In this document: piece by piece, positions 56,336 to 64,000 of the stretch | How positions within the stretch are numbered: the first letter of the stretch is position 1 | Layout of the letters: each line of letters starts with the position of its first letter | Assembly (NCBI GenBank): GCA_937859595.1 | Contig: CALMAH010000024.1 | Location: 99,647-163,646 of the forward strand | Direction of reading: 5' to 3' | Source of the DNA: an uncultured Acidobacteriota bacterium | Lineage (GTDB): Bacteria; Acidobacteriota; Blastocatellia; Pyrinomonadales; Pyrinomonadaceae | DNA length: 64,000 nucleotides | Translations under genes and position numbers: made by a program | The notes under the pieces: model-generated | Databases searched by the model: none | What the model was told of the DNA's origin: nothing | Seen by the model: only the letters and a program-made list of their open reading frames with translations

Positions 56336-56930
56336 TTTCGTTTTCCTGCGGCTTTGCAGCCTTCTTATCCACGGATTTCGTCTTTTTCGGGCTAAAGATC
56401 GTGAACATCTGATAGCCCTCCATCTTTGGCGCCACCTCTACGTCAGAAAGATCAGAGAGATCTTCAGTCAACTTAGCGAGAATTTTCGCCCCTAGCTCAC
56501 GGTGCGACATTTCGCGGCCACGAAATGCGATAGCCGCTCTGACCTTGTCACCGCCCTCAAGCCATTCGCGTGCATGCTTCATCCGATAGCCGTAATCATG
56601 GTCGTCGGTACCCGGACGAAATTTAATTTCCTTCACCTGGACAGTGACCTGTTTCTTTTTCGCCTCGTGAGCCTTCTTCTTCTGTTCGTACTGAAACTTA
56701 CCGTAATCGATCAAGCGACACACAGGCGGCTTTGCGTTCGGGGCAATTTCTACAAGATCTACCCCACGATTTCGTGCCTCCTGTATCGCATCACGCGTAT
56801 CCATAATGCCAAGAGTCTCGCCGTCGTCGGTGACTACTCTGACGGCCGGAACACGAATTCTCTCATTAGTCCGGTGTTGAGGCTCTCGTTGACGAGGCCT
56901 GAAATTACGTCCACCAAATCTTCTAGCGAT
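56325..56930 (-). CDS. infC: Translation initiation factor IF-3, starting at AUC
   Basis: A 201-residue factor that prevents subunit joining and checks start codons. No ATG, GTG or TTG exists in frame before residue 43 (MDTRDAIQE). Homology begins earlier: RTNERIRVPAVRVVTDDGETLGIMDTRDAIQEARNRGVDLVEI. The best start is ATC at 56930, with GGAGG five bases upstream, 28 bp after thrS. IF-3 genes are known for non-standard AUU starts used in autoregulation. C-terminal domain: KIRPGTDDHDYGYRMKH-type. The 26-residue tail is extra and charged. Confidence 0.92.
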   Translation of the reverse strand: MARRFGGRNFRPRQREPQHRTNERIRVPAVRVVTDDGETLGIMDTRDAIQEARNRGVDLVEIAPNAKPPVCRLIDYGKFQYEQKKKAHEAKKKQVTVQVKEIKFRPGTDDHDYGYRMKHAREWLEGGDKVRAAIAFRGREMSHRELGAKILAKLTEDLSDLSDVEVAPKMEGYQMFTIFSPKKTKSVDKKAAKPQENENEA

Positions 56931-56957
56931 ATATACCTCCAGTTGCTAAATGCGTTC

Positions 56958-58928
56958 CTAAAGTGCTCGTGTCTGCCGCTGCTGAACGACCATCTCGAGA
57001 AACTCTTCCAGTGACATCTGTCCGATATCACCCTTTCTTCTTTCACGAACCGCGACCTTGTTTTCTTCAAGTTCCTTATCGCCAAGTATCAGCATATAGG
57101 GAACCTTTTGCATTTGGGCGTCGCGGATCTTTGCTCCGATTTTATCAGATCTAAGATTGGTTTCCACCCTAAAGTCATGTGACTTTAGCTCGGCTGCGAC
57201 CTTTTCCGCATATTCATTTATCCGGTCGGTGATCGGAAGGATTGCGACTTGGATCGGAGCCAGCCACAGCGGGAAAGCTCCGGCAAAATGCTCGACAAGC
57301 ACGCCAAAGAACCGTTCGACAGAGCCGAATAAAGCACGGTGAACCATCAGCGGCTGATGCGGCTGGTTGTCCTCGCCGATGTATTCAAGTTCAAAACGCG
57401 CCGGGAGATTGAAATCGAACTGGACGGTCGTCAATTGCCACATCCGACCGATGGAATCTTCGACCTTGATATCTATTTTTGGCCCATAAAATGCGGCTTC
57501 GCCTTCAATGCGTTCATATGGGATCTCACGAGCATTCAACGCTTTTACCAAGGCGATCTCAGCCTCTGTCCAGTCTTGGTCGGATCCAAGATAGCCCTTA
57601 TTATCTGCCTCACCCTTGACAGAAAGTTCAACCTTGAAATTCTCAAAACCAAACGTTCTGAAAACGTCGTATGCAAAGTCCACGCAGCTGCCGATCTCAG
57701 CTACGATCTGCTCCGGCGTACAAAAGATATGGGCGTCGTCCTGAGTAAAGCCTCGGACACGCATCAAGCCGTGGAGAGTGCCCGAGAGTTCTGCACGATA
57801 GACCGTACCAAGCTCGGCATAGCGAAGCGGAAGCTCGCGATACGAACGTCGGTGCGACTTGTAAATACCGATGTGAAACGGGCAGTTCATCGGCTTGAGG
57901 CGAAACTCGGTTTCTTCGCCGAACCATTCAGGCAATCCGATCGGTTCGAACAGGCCATCAGAATAATTCTCTTCGTGGCCGGATGTCTGCCAAAGCTGTC
58001 GTTTGGCAATATGCGGCGTAAAGACGATGCCGTAACCGCGTTTCACAAGCTCGTCGCGAAGGTAATCTTCCATCTCTTTTCGGACGATGCCACCTTTCGG
58101 ATGAAAGAAGATCAGACCCTGTCCATAATCTTCCTGGATCGAAAAAAGATCGAGCTCTTTGCCAAGCCTACGGTGGTCACGTTTTTCGGCCTCTTCGCGC
58201 TGTTTTACCCAGGCGTCAAGTTCGTCCTGTGTGGCAAAGGCGGTTCCGTAGATGCGCTGCATTTGTTCGCGTTCGGAGTCGCCTTTCCAGTATGCACCGG
58301 AGATGGCGAGCAGCTTAAATGCTCTTAACTTGCCTGTGTGAGGAACGTGCGGACCTAGGCAGAAATCGATGAACGGAGAATTGTCGATGTAATAAATACT
58401 CGCCATCCCCTGGACTTTTTCATCGATAAGCTCGCATTTGAGCGGTTCGTCACGCTCCTTAAACATATCAAGTATCTTTGCTTTTTCCACATCCTCGCGG
58501 CGATAGGCAAGATTGCGTTTTGCCATCTCCCGCATTCGTTTCTCTATCACCGGAAGATCTTCTTCGGTCAGCATACGCGGGGCGATAATGTCGTAAAAGA
58601 AACCATAACGCGGGTCCTCCATCAATGCAGGGCCTACGCCAAGCTTGGTGCCAGGAAAAAGGTCAAGGACGGCGGCAGCAAGAAGATGCGCAGTAGAATG
58701 GCGAATTACCTCCAATCCGTCGCGCGAATCAACGGTTACCGGTTCTATCGAAATGATCTCGTCGGTTGTAGTAAGTTCCTTATTAAGATCTACTTCTTCG
58801 CCATTGACCGTTGCTGCGAGAGCGCGTTTCAACACATCGCGGTCGAACGCCTTAATTGCATCCGCAACAGTCGCAGGCCCGCGGATCGCCTTAGTATTCT
58901 CACCAATTTTTATGGTTAACTCGCTCAT
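56958..58928 (-). CDS. thrS: Threonyl-tRNA synthetase
   Basis: Charges tRNA-Thr; 656 residues. TGS domain at 1-65, editing (SAD) domain at ~70-235 with [18 protein letters not shown] (metal His), class II core with motif 2 [26 protein letters not shown], Zn ligand Cys in [13 protein letters not shown], and a C-terminal anticodon-binding domain. Complete. First gene of the thrS-infC-M28-rpmI-rplT unit. No T-box visible upstream. Confidence 0.97.
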   Translation of the reverse strand: MSELTIKIGENTKAIRGPATVADAIKAFDRDVLKRALAATVNGEEVDLNKELTTTDEIISIEPVTVDSRDGLEVIRHSTAHLLAAAVLDLFPGTKLGVGPALMEDPRYGFFYDIIAPRMLTEEDLPVIEKRMREMAKRNLAYRREDVEKAKILDMFKERDEPLKCELIDEKVQGMASIYYIDNSPFIDFCLGPHVPHTGKLRAFKLLAISGAYWKGDSEREQMQRIYGTAFATQDELDAWVKQREEAEKRDHRRLGKELDLFSIQEDYGQGLIFFHPKGGIVRKEMEDYLRDELVKRGYGIVFTPHIAKRQLWQTSGHEENYSDGLFEPIGLPEWFGEETEFRLKPMNCPFHIGIYKSHRRSYRELPLRYAELGTVYRAELSGTLHGLMRVRGFTQDDAHIFCTPEQIVAEIGSCVDFAYDVFRTFGFENFKVELSVKGEADNKGYLGSDQDWTEAEIALVKALNAREIPYERIEGEAAFYGPKIDIKVEDSIGRMWQLTTVQFDFNLPARFELEYIGEDNQPHQPLMVHRALFGSVERFFGVLVEHFAGAFPLWLAPIQVAILPITDRINEYAEKVAAELKSHDFRVETNLRSDKIGAKIRDAQMQKVPYMLILGDKELEENKVAVRERRKGDIGQMSLEEFLEMVVQQRQTRAL

Positions 58929-59283
58929 AGTGGGGTAAATAGCACCGACGACATTTTACGGTGAGATAAACTTCCCGATCCTCGGGTCGGCAAGCTTAAT
59001 CGATAAAGCAAATATCGTTACTATTTACCAATCGCGGAAATTCCGCAGTACTACTACCAATAAAGATCAGATCCGATAAAAGCGACTTTGCCAGGACCCT
59101 TCAAGTTTAAGAAGGTCGTACACGCAATTAGAGTCGTGCTGTAGTAGTTTTTCTAATAGCAAAGTTCTTCGTAAGCATCTTATCGAAAATTACAAGCGGC
59201 GAAACGTTTCGTCCGCCGCTTTTGTAGCTAACCCTAGAAGTGTACGACCCAGCCAGCGAAAATTCAAGCCAAAAGTCCGCATT
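58929..59283. other. 355-bp intergenic region with a strong hairpin
   Basis: Upstream of thrS and downstream of the SpoIIAA-like gene, both on the - strand. It must hold the thrS promoter. No T-box-like element or RNA family recognised. The hairpin at 59194-59223 is the only clear structure. Confidence 0.4.
59194..59223 (-). terminator. Probable terminator of the SpoIIAA-like gene
   Basis: AAGCGGCG (59194-59201) pairs perfectly with CGCCGCTT (59214-59221). On the - strand it follows the upstream gene's stop by ~60 bp and is followed by a T-rich stretch. Confidence 0.55.
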
Positions 59284-60069
59284 CTAGTTGGGAAGAAGTG
59301 CCTGACTTGCTCCGACCCATTCCCAGGCTGCGTCCTCTTCTGATTCTTCAAACACGCGAACCTCAGTCGGGAATAAGGAGTTTACCAGTTCGAAAAAGTT
59401 TCGCATCCACGGAGGCCCTCCGACGATGGCATATTTATCGACCTTGGAGAACGCATCGTATTTCATCTTGAAGAGGCCATCGCTGAAGACCGAGGCGAGA
59501 TCAAAGCCTTTCCACGATCTTATCCTTGCAAGAACGTTGACCTTTTCTCGGTCCTTGAATGCGTCGTTAACCGCCTTGACGACCGTTTCGATGTCCTTTT
59601 CGCGAATGCGGCCGTCAACTTGGTATGCGAATACATTTTCGCTCGTGGTCTGGATAACGTGGAGCGACGGAGACGGTTCGTCGGGCTCTGGGAGGCGGTC
59701 GGGAGGTTCTGCCGCCCATGCAAATGCCTTCTCCCTCTCAGCGGACGAGAAGACACGGATATCAACGGACGTGAATACCAAACCTTCAACCCGTGCCATC
59801 GTAGCCATCCAGCCTTTGTCGGTTACGATAGCGGCCCGAAAATAATGGTTCAACTTACCGATCTGACCCAGACCCGCTACCATATCCTTAAAAAGCCCCT
59901 CAAAGGTTAAATTCACCGACGGATCTATCTCAACAAACATGGAGATCCGCGGAACTTTTTTCATCGCGTCCTCGATCGCTTTGTATGCCTCTTCGACGTC
60001 CTCTGCCGTTAGGTCGCCGGAGAACTTCATTGCGACGAGATGTTTAGAAGACTCCAAAATTTCTATCAT
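59284..60069 (-). CDS. Protein with two tandem SpoIIAA/STAS-like domains
   Basis: A 261-residue soluble protein with an internal duplication. Copy 1 (about 1-125: ESSKHLVAMKFSGDLTAEDVEEAYKAIEDAM…VFSSAEREKAFAWAAE) and copy 2 (about 132-258: TTSENVFAYQVDGRIREKDIETVVKAVNDAF…VFEESEEDAAWEWVGA) share length and layout of the SpoIIAA-like (DUF3478) family. Function in these relatives is unclear; none of the phosphorylated Ser motifs is evident. Single gene. Confidence 0.8.
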   Translation of the reverse strand: MIEILESSKHLVAMKFSGDLTAEDVEEAYKAIEDAMKKVPRISMFVEIDPSVNLTFEGLFKDMVAGLGQIGKLNHYFRAAIVTDKGWMATMARVEGLVFTSVDIRVFSSAEREKAFAWAAEPPDRLPEPDEPSPSLHVIQTTSENVFAYQVDGRIREKDIETVVKAVNDAFKDREKVNVLARIRSWKGFDLASVFSDGLFKMKYDAFSKVDKYAIVGGPPWMRNFFELVNSLFPTEVRVFEESEEDAAWEWVGASQALLPN

Positions 60070-60190
60070 AATACCTCCACGAACTCACAAACGGGAGCAT
60101 CGCTCTAATTCAATCCACTAATTAAAACCCATCAAGTGCAACGAATTGTATAAAGAAGAAGTTCTGGATTTGTGGGTGCAAAAAAGAAAA

Positions 60191-60265
<75 letters not shown>

Positions 60266-60316
60266 ACGTGTCGCTTCAAGAGCGAATAACTAAAATGCCA
60301 AACAGCGTTTCCAGTG

Positions 60317-60637
60317 TCAAGTTTTCGCCGCCTCGAACCTTCGCAAAATGGTCCACTCTTCTCGAGTCACCAGCACGCCGGTTGGGAAGCGGTCAGCAAA
60401 ATCGGTGCGGAGACCGTCTGCAAACGTCGAAAGATAGCGGTCCAGTGCGGTGCGGTCATGTGCCGCGTAACGGATCCTATAACGCCCCGGCGTAGAAGCA
60501 GCAAATGACGCAGAAGTAAACAGTCCGCTGGAGAGTATTTCCGGGATGTGCCGGCCGCACATGAAAATTTCGAATTCCTCACAAAGATCCGCTGCGATGG
60601 AACAAGTAACTTCATATGTAACGGGCCGGTCATTCAT
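60317..60637 (-). CDS. DUF4286-family protein
   Basis: A 106-residue small alpha/beta protein (MNDRPVTYEVTCSIAADLCEEFEIFMCGRHIPEILSSGLFTSA…). This matches the DUF4286 family of dimeric ferredoxin-like (ACT-type) folds. Function unknown. The first codon could be TTG at 60640 but the ATG at 60637 is preferred. It lies 42 bp upstream of the arginase-family gene on the same strand. Confidence 0.75.
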   Translation of the reverse strand: MNDRPVTYEVTCSIAADLCEEFEIFMCGRHIPEILSSGLFTSASFAASTPGRYRIRYAAHDRTALDRYLSTFADGLRTDFADRFPTGVLVTREEWTILRRFEAAKT

Positions 60638-60679
60638 CAATTTATATCAAGTACCTTCCGATAGGTTCCGGGCTGTGTG

Positions 60680-61636
60680 CTAGAGCGTACTCCCGGAACA
60701 GAAACGATGCATCGCGATAGCAACGAGCTTGACGGTGCGGCTATCCGCATCAAATTTTGGGTTCACCTCCGTAAACTCAATTAGTTTCGTATTCGCTAGC
60801 GAGGCGGCATACTTCACAAGTTGGATGAATTCGCCCGCCCGCAGACCCAACGGCGAAGGTGCAGAAGAACCCGGGGCATCAGATGCTCTGACGGCGTCAA
60901 TATCAAAACCAAAAAAGGTGCTCATTGAAGAACTGTGATTGATGAAGTTTAGCCGGATCTGTTCCCTGATCTCCTGATCTGGTTCAGAACGGCTGCGAAG
61001 CATCTCCAGACTTATCCGATGAACCCCAAGTTCTCGAATATAATCGTAGTAAACGGGTGAACAGAAATGGGTTTGAAAGCCGACTTCGTAGAAATATTTC
61101 GGTAGCAGCAGCTTTTCCTCCAGCAACTGTCGATAAGGTGTGCCGCTATTCCGCTGTTCGGCAACGCGGACGTCCAAATGCGAATCGACATTAACCGCGA
61201 TCCAGTTCTCTGTCCCGAATACTTCACTCATAGCCCTCCCGTCGGGATACGAAATGTCGTTTCCACCACCGAGGACGATCAGACGTTTTCCATCGGAAAG
61301 CACTTTTTTTACGATCTCCAAGTGGTTATCGTGGGTTTCCTCCAACGTCCTGCCGATCTTTACGTCGCCGATATCGCAGATCTTACGGGAAATGTTGAAG
61401 GGAGTGAGCAAATAAAACTGTTCCCTGATCCTTGCCGGGGCCAGAGCTACGCCCTCCCGACCATTATTTCGCCGGACACCCTCATCCTGCGGACAGCCGA
61501 CGATCACAATGTCCGCCTCTGCGTAATCTTCGGGAGCCGTACCAACTATCTCCGCAAGCCGCGGATCGTTCGGATCCGGGGGGCGGTGGAAAAGGGAAAG
61601 ATCCGGCCTAGTGGTCAAATCAAAAATCTGTTCCAT
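60680..61636 (-). CDS. Arginase/formimidoylglutamase-family ureohydrolase
   Basis: A 318-residue enzyme of the arginase fold. Metal motifs: VLGGGNDISY at 121-130, VNVDSHLDVR (Asp151, His153, Asp155) and FDIDAV (Asp245, Asp247). The first motif should hold a metal His (GGGHE/GGDHS) but has Asn126, so five of six ligands remain. Such a change (Gln) is known in Bacteroidota formimidoylglutamases, so the protein may be active with altered metal use. Substrate could be formimidoylglutamate (histidine degradation) or agmatine/guanidino compounds; no hut gene nearby. Confidence 0.8.
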   Translation of the reverse strand: MEQIFDLTTRPDLSLFHRPPDPNDPRLAEIVGTAPEDYAEADIVIVGCPQDEGVRRNNGREGVALAPARIREQFYLLTPFNISRKICDIGDVKIGRTLEETHDNHLEIVKKVLSDGKRLIVLGGGNDISYPDGRAMSEVFGTENWIAVNVDSHLDVRVAEQRNSGTPYRQLLEEKLLLPKYFYEVGFQTHFCSPVYYDYIRELGVHRISLEMLRSRSEPDQEIREQIRLNFINHSSSMSTFFGFDIDAVRASDAPGSSAPSPLGLRAGEFIQLVKYAASLANTKLIEFTEVNPKFDADSRTVKLVAIAMHRFCSGSTL

Positions 61637-61693
61637 GGTGCGAAACGTACAAATATTCTTGCGAGGATAATAACACCTCTTGGCTCAGTTTGC

Positions 61694-61894
61694 TCAAAAA
61701 CCCCGGCCGCAACATGTGCACACAGGCTTATTGGGCCGATCCATCAAGTCCTGATATCGAAGATCGGCGCGGCGGCGTATGGTTTCGCGGTCGAGGGAAT
61801 CAAAATATTCGTTGATCGCCTCGACCATTGCGAGCTTGTCGAGATTCCTAAGCCGTAGGAAACCATTGAATACGTGGACTACATCATCATTCAT
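61694..61894 (-). CDS. Small Cys-tailed protein, unknown
   Basis: A 66-residue protein if started at MNDDVVHVFNGFLRL (61894); the frame extends to 61957. Helical with a C-terminal CTCCGRGF Cys cluster that may bind metal. No family recognised. Only weak support for expression: same strand and spacing as its neighbours, and a plausible start. Confidence 0.45.
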   Translation of the reverse strand: MNDDVVHVFNGFLRLRNLDKLAMVEAINEYFDSLDRETIRRRADLRYQDLMDRPNKPVCTCCGRGF

Positions 61895-62030
61895 AACGCA
61901 AGTTCTCCCAAGAAGAAGGCATTTTCGCCGAAACGTCGATCCAATTTTGCTTGACAACCATATTGTTTTGCAATGACACTAGCCATCTACGGATAGAAAA
62001 TTTCTTCTGATCGAAAATGGACTGCTGTAA

Positions 62031-63047
62031 ATGAAAGGACTGGCTCGCTTCTTTGGTGTATTTGCTATCTGCCTCAGTGGGTTTTCCGGAGCGAGCGGGC
62101 AGATCGATGAGTTCTGCGGTGAATTCGGTTTTATCCCCACGCTTACGGCGCCGCGGCTTAGCGCTCCTTTTGTCTACGGGCGTATCACCATCCGCTCCGA
62201 ACGGAGCACCGACCCGGCGCCAAAGGTAACCGTCGTTTATCTTAACCGCGGCCAGACGCCTGAACGCATCACCATCAGCAAAAGCGGCAATTACTGCTTC
62301 CGGATCACCGGCGGGGCGGGAGGTGTACTGGTGGTCGATATTGACGGTGTCGAAGTCGCCAGGCGAGCGGTCTCGAACTTCGGAACCGCACAACAGCGGG
62401 AAGATTTTGACGTGGCTGTTCCGATCATTCAGCGAGAAGGCCCGCCCGGCGTTGTCTCTTCGAAACACCATTATCCGCGGTCCGAAAAAGCCGAGAAAGA
62501 TCTCAGGCTTGCGGCCGAGGCGGAAACGAACAATGACCCCGCCGGCGCTCTCCGGCACCTTCGGGAGATGGTCAGGCGCGACCCGAAGGATTTTGTCGTG
62601 TGGGGATTTATCGCGTCCATCGAGCTGAAACAGGAGCGGCCGGATGAGGCCGAGACCGCTCTCCGCCGATCCATCGCCTTGAATTCCGAATATCTCCCGG
62701 CCTGGATAACCGCCGGACGGGTGCGCCTCGCGAAAAAGCAATACGAAGCGGCTATCGAGGTGTTCCTCCACGCGGTGTCGCTTCAACCGGCGTACGCCCG
62801 GGCCTATCAACTGCTGGGCGAGGCGTATCTGCTGAATCGCCAGGGCACGCTTGGGGCGGAGGCCCTGAACAAGGCGATAGAGCTGGACCCGATAGGTATG
62901 GCCGAATGCCACCTGCAACTTGCTCATCTTTATCAACTGGCAAAGGCGGGCCCGATGGCCGCCGCGGAATATCGTAAGTTCCTTGAAAAGGTACCAGACC
63001 ATCCCGATCGCAGAAAATTTGAGAAGTTCATTAGCGAAAATCAATGA
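62031..63047 (+). CDS. Exported TPR protein with N-terminal beta domain
   Basis: A 338-residue exported protein. Signal peptide ~1-24 (…SGFSGASGQ). Residues 30-145 form a beta-rich domain with a carboxypeptidase-regulatory look (NRGQTPERITISKSGNYCFRITGG); residues 160-330 are TPRs (DFVVWGFIASIELKQERPDEAETAL, PAWITAGRVRLAKKQYEAAIEVF). GC-rich. Last clear gene in the window. Confidence 0.8.
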   Translation: MKGLARFFGVFAICLSGFSGASGQIDEFCGEFGFIPTLTAPRLSAPFVYGRITIRSERSTDPAPKVTVVYLNRGQTPERITISKSGNYCFRITGGAGGVLVVDIDGVEVARRAVSNFGTAQQREDFDVAVPIIQREGPPGVVSSKHHYPRSEKAEKDLRLAAEAETNNDPAGALRHLREMVRRDPKDFVVWGFIASIELKQERPDEAETALRRSIALNSEYLPAWITAGRVRLAKKQYEAAIEVFLHAVSLQPAYARAYQLLGEAYLLNRQGTLGAEALNKAIELDPIGMAECHLQLAHLYQLAKAGPMAAAEYRKFLEKVPDHPDRRKFEKFISENQ

Positions 63048-63069
63048 TCCTTCCTGCGTTGTGTTTTTC

Positions 63070-63350
63070 GTCTCAGATATTCGGGGATCTGTCTCATTTT
63101 GTGCGTTAAAATGTCCAAAGTGAGACAGGTTAAGTGCCTATGCTGCTTGAGTTTGCGGCGGAAAACTGTCTCACTAAAGAAAAACGACTGCTGCTTAAGT
63201 GAGACAAAGCATCAAACTGCGCTGTTTTTGGCAAGATCGTTCCACTTTGTGCAGAAAAATGTCCAAAGTGGAACGGGTTAAATGGTGACCCGATTCGGCT
63301 TGCGGCGACAAATCGTTCCATTTTGCAAAAAGTGCTCCGTTTAAGCAGGA
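63070..63350. repeat. Diverged 148-bp duplication with covarying inverted repeats
   Basis: Two imperfect copies, A (63085-63205) and B (63233-63345), offset by 148 bp. In A the arms are GTCTCATTTT (63091-63100) and AAAGTGAGAC (63117-63126); in B they are GTTCCACTTT (63239-63248) and AAAGTGGAAC (63265-63274), a perfect 10-bp inverted repeat. Shared words are TTTGTGC, AAATGTCCAAAG and TTGCGGCG. Copy A also has GTCTCACT/AGTGAGAC at 63168-63175/63198-63205; copy B has GTTCCA at 63315. An extra GTCTCA is at 63070. Confidence 0.85.
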
Positions 63351-63385
63351 CGGTGTTTCGTTTCTCGGAGGAGAGAGTGTTGCGG

Positions 63386-63466
63386 TGAAACGCCTGAAAC
63401 ACCTGAAACACCTGAAACACCTGAAACACCTGAAACACTTGAAACATTTGAAACGGTTGAAACACT
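63386..63466. repeat. Tandem repeat: nine copies of a 9-bp unit
   Basis: Nine consecutive copies of TGAAACACC, the last four diverging at their 3' ends. In the reverse frame it writes FQVFQVFQV. Low-complexity; no coding evidence. Confidence 0.95.
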
Positions 63467-64000
63467 TTGATACCTGCCCAGCGCGGGCCGTGTGATAGAT
63501 GTCGCCCATGACGGGGTTTGGCGGCTTTGCGGGTGCTTTGGCGCTACAAACATCCTGCTCCTGACGGAGCCTGCCGATAAACCGATCTTCCTGCATTTCA
63601 GACATCCACATATTCGCGGCAGCACGGGCCGACGGTCGATGGTCTCACGCCACGCGGCGGGTTGGAAGGACGATCTGCGCGATATGCACGATTTGCACGA
63701 AATGAAAGGTGAGAAATGAGAAATGAGAAATGGGATCGTAATATCGACGGCCAGACCCCGCTTTGGTTCTCTCGGTTGATCCGCGTTAAAAAATAGCCTG
63801 GTTGAGATGCTTAGGGTTTTGCGGGGTGGCGCGATGATCGGGCCGGGATAGGTCACCCGCTAAAGCGAGCTGGGGTTCTGTTTGAGGTCGTGTCCCACGC
63901 CGTAAACGGCGTGGTAATTCACTGCATTAAAGATTGGCCGCTAAGGCCGTAAACGGCGTGGCTAAGTGCCGCTTCGCGGGATGGAGGCTCTGCCGCCGGA
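63467..64000. other. Non-coding end of the window, interspersed-repeat-like
   Basis: No convincing gene. A GC-rich palindrome CCACGCCGT-aa-ACGGCGTGG is at 63895-63914, and its 16-mer core GCCGTAAACGGCGTGG recurs at 63946-63961. Segments such as GCTACAAACATCCTGCTCCTGACGGAGC near 63541-63568 look like the high-copy hairpin repeats of related genomes (from memory). Confidence 0.5.

Noticed and set aside
57339..58328. A 329-codon frame on the + strand
   Set aside because: It is antisense to thrS, whose protein is fully conserved across the interval.
58929..59283. T-box leader for thrS
   Set aside because: No T-box core sequence or antiterminator structure was seen; the only hairpin belongs to the upstream gene's end.
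63195..63856. Two minus-strand frames (138 and 171 codons) and a 75-codon + frame at 63492
   Set aside because: They run through tandem repeats and hairpin-like sequence, with no start signals and no family resemblance.

Overview
The window looks like a bacterial chromosome backbone from the Acidobacteriota, most likely the Blastocatellia/Pyrinomonadaceae branch. This placement is inference from gene content: a VWFA-related secreted protein of the acidobacterial type, many secreted TPR proteins, AcnA with an enlarged middle, two cyclophilins flanking dtd, and a base composition a little above half G+C. There is no rRNA, phage or plasmid core. Genes lie on both strands in short operons with tight spacing and several 1-bp stop/start overlaps.

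Layout. 0-6 kb: rpe, two secreted TPR proteins and an M48 metalloprotease. 6-10 kb: an orphan 1,200-residue P-loop ATPase. 10-13 kb: a run of a DUF2520-type Rossmann protein, a Fur-family regulator, a degenerate ferredoxin-like protein and a membrane/helical protein. 13-23 kb: MscS channel with a cyclic-nucleotide domain, gamma-glutamyltransferase, two zinc-ribbon membrane paralogues, an OB-fold lipoprotein, a CrtC/AttH-like protein and aconitase. 23-32 kb: gingipain-like C25 peptidase, tRNA-Arg, cyclophilin/dtd/cyclophilin, HAD phosphatase, MltG, ThpR, glutathione peroxidase and an SPFH protein. 32.7-34 kb: a GC-rich threonine dehydratase.

34-37.5 kb is the clearest accessory segment. A site-specific DNA methyltransferase is broken into an N-terminal and a C-terminal remnant. 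Between them sits a more AT-rich two-gene cassette (DUF6978-like plus DUF1828/DUF1829-like). Next come a protein with a HEPN-like Rx4H motif and a 13-copy, 21-bp minisatellite with a 42-bp higher-order period.

37.5-46 kb: S41 protease, lytic transglycosylase, sugar isomerase and Gfo/Idh oxidoreductase pair, VWA protein, then a 6S RNA directly downstream of zapA. 46-51 kb: zapB-like, pheT, a DUF4375 gene and pheS; the DUF4375 gene splits pheS from pheT. 50.6-54.7 kb: the threonine-to-glycine pathway genes tdh and kbl, separated by a secreted protein and two toxin-antitoxin modules, one with a frameshifted ParE toxin. 54.7-59 kb: the thrS-infC-rpmI-rplT translation operon, interrupted by an M28 peptidase; infC appears to start at AUC. 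59-63 kb: a duplicated SpoIIAA-like protein, tRNA-Val, a DUF4286 protein, an arginase-family enzyme lacking one metal ligand and a TPR protein. The last kilobase has no convincing gene and is packed with repeats, including a diverged 148-bp duplication whose inverted-repeat arms have changed in a compensatory way.

The best candidates for something undescribed are the DUF6978/DUF1828 cassette with its HEPN-like neighbour, the orphan ATPase, and the covarying repeats at 63.1-63.35 kb.
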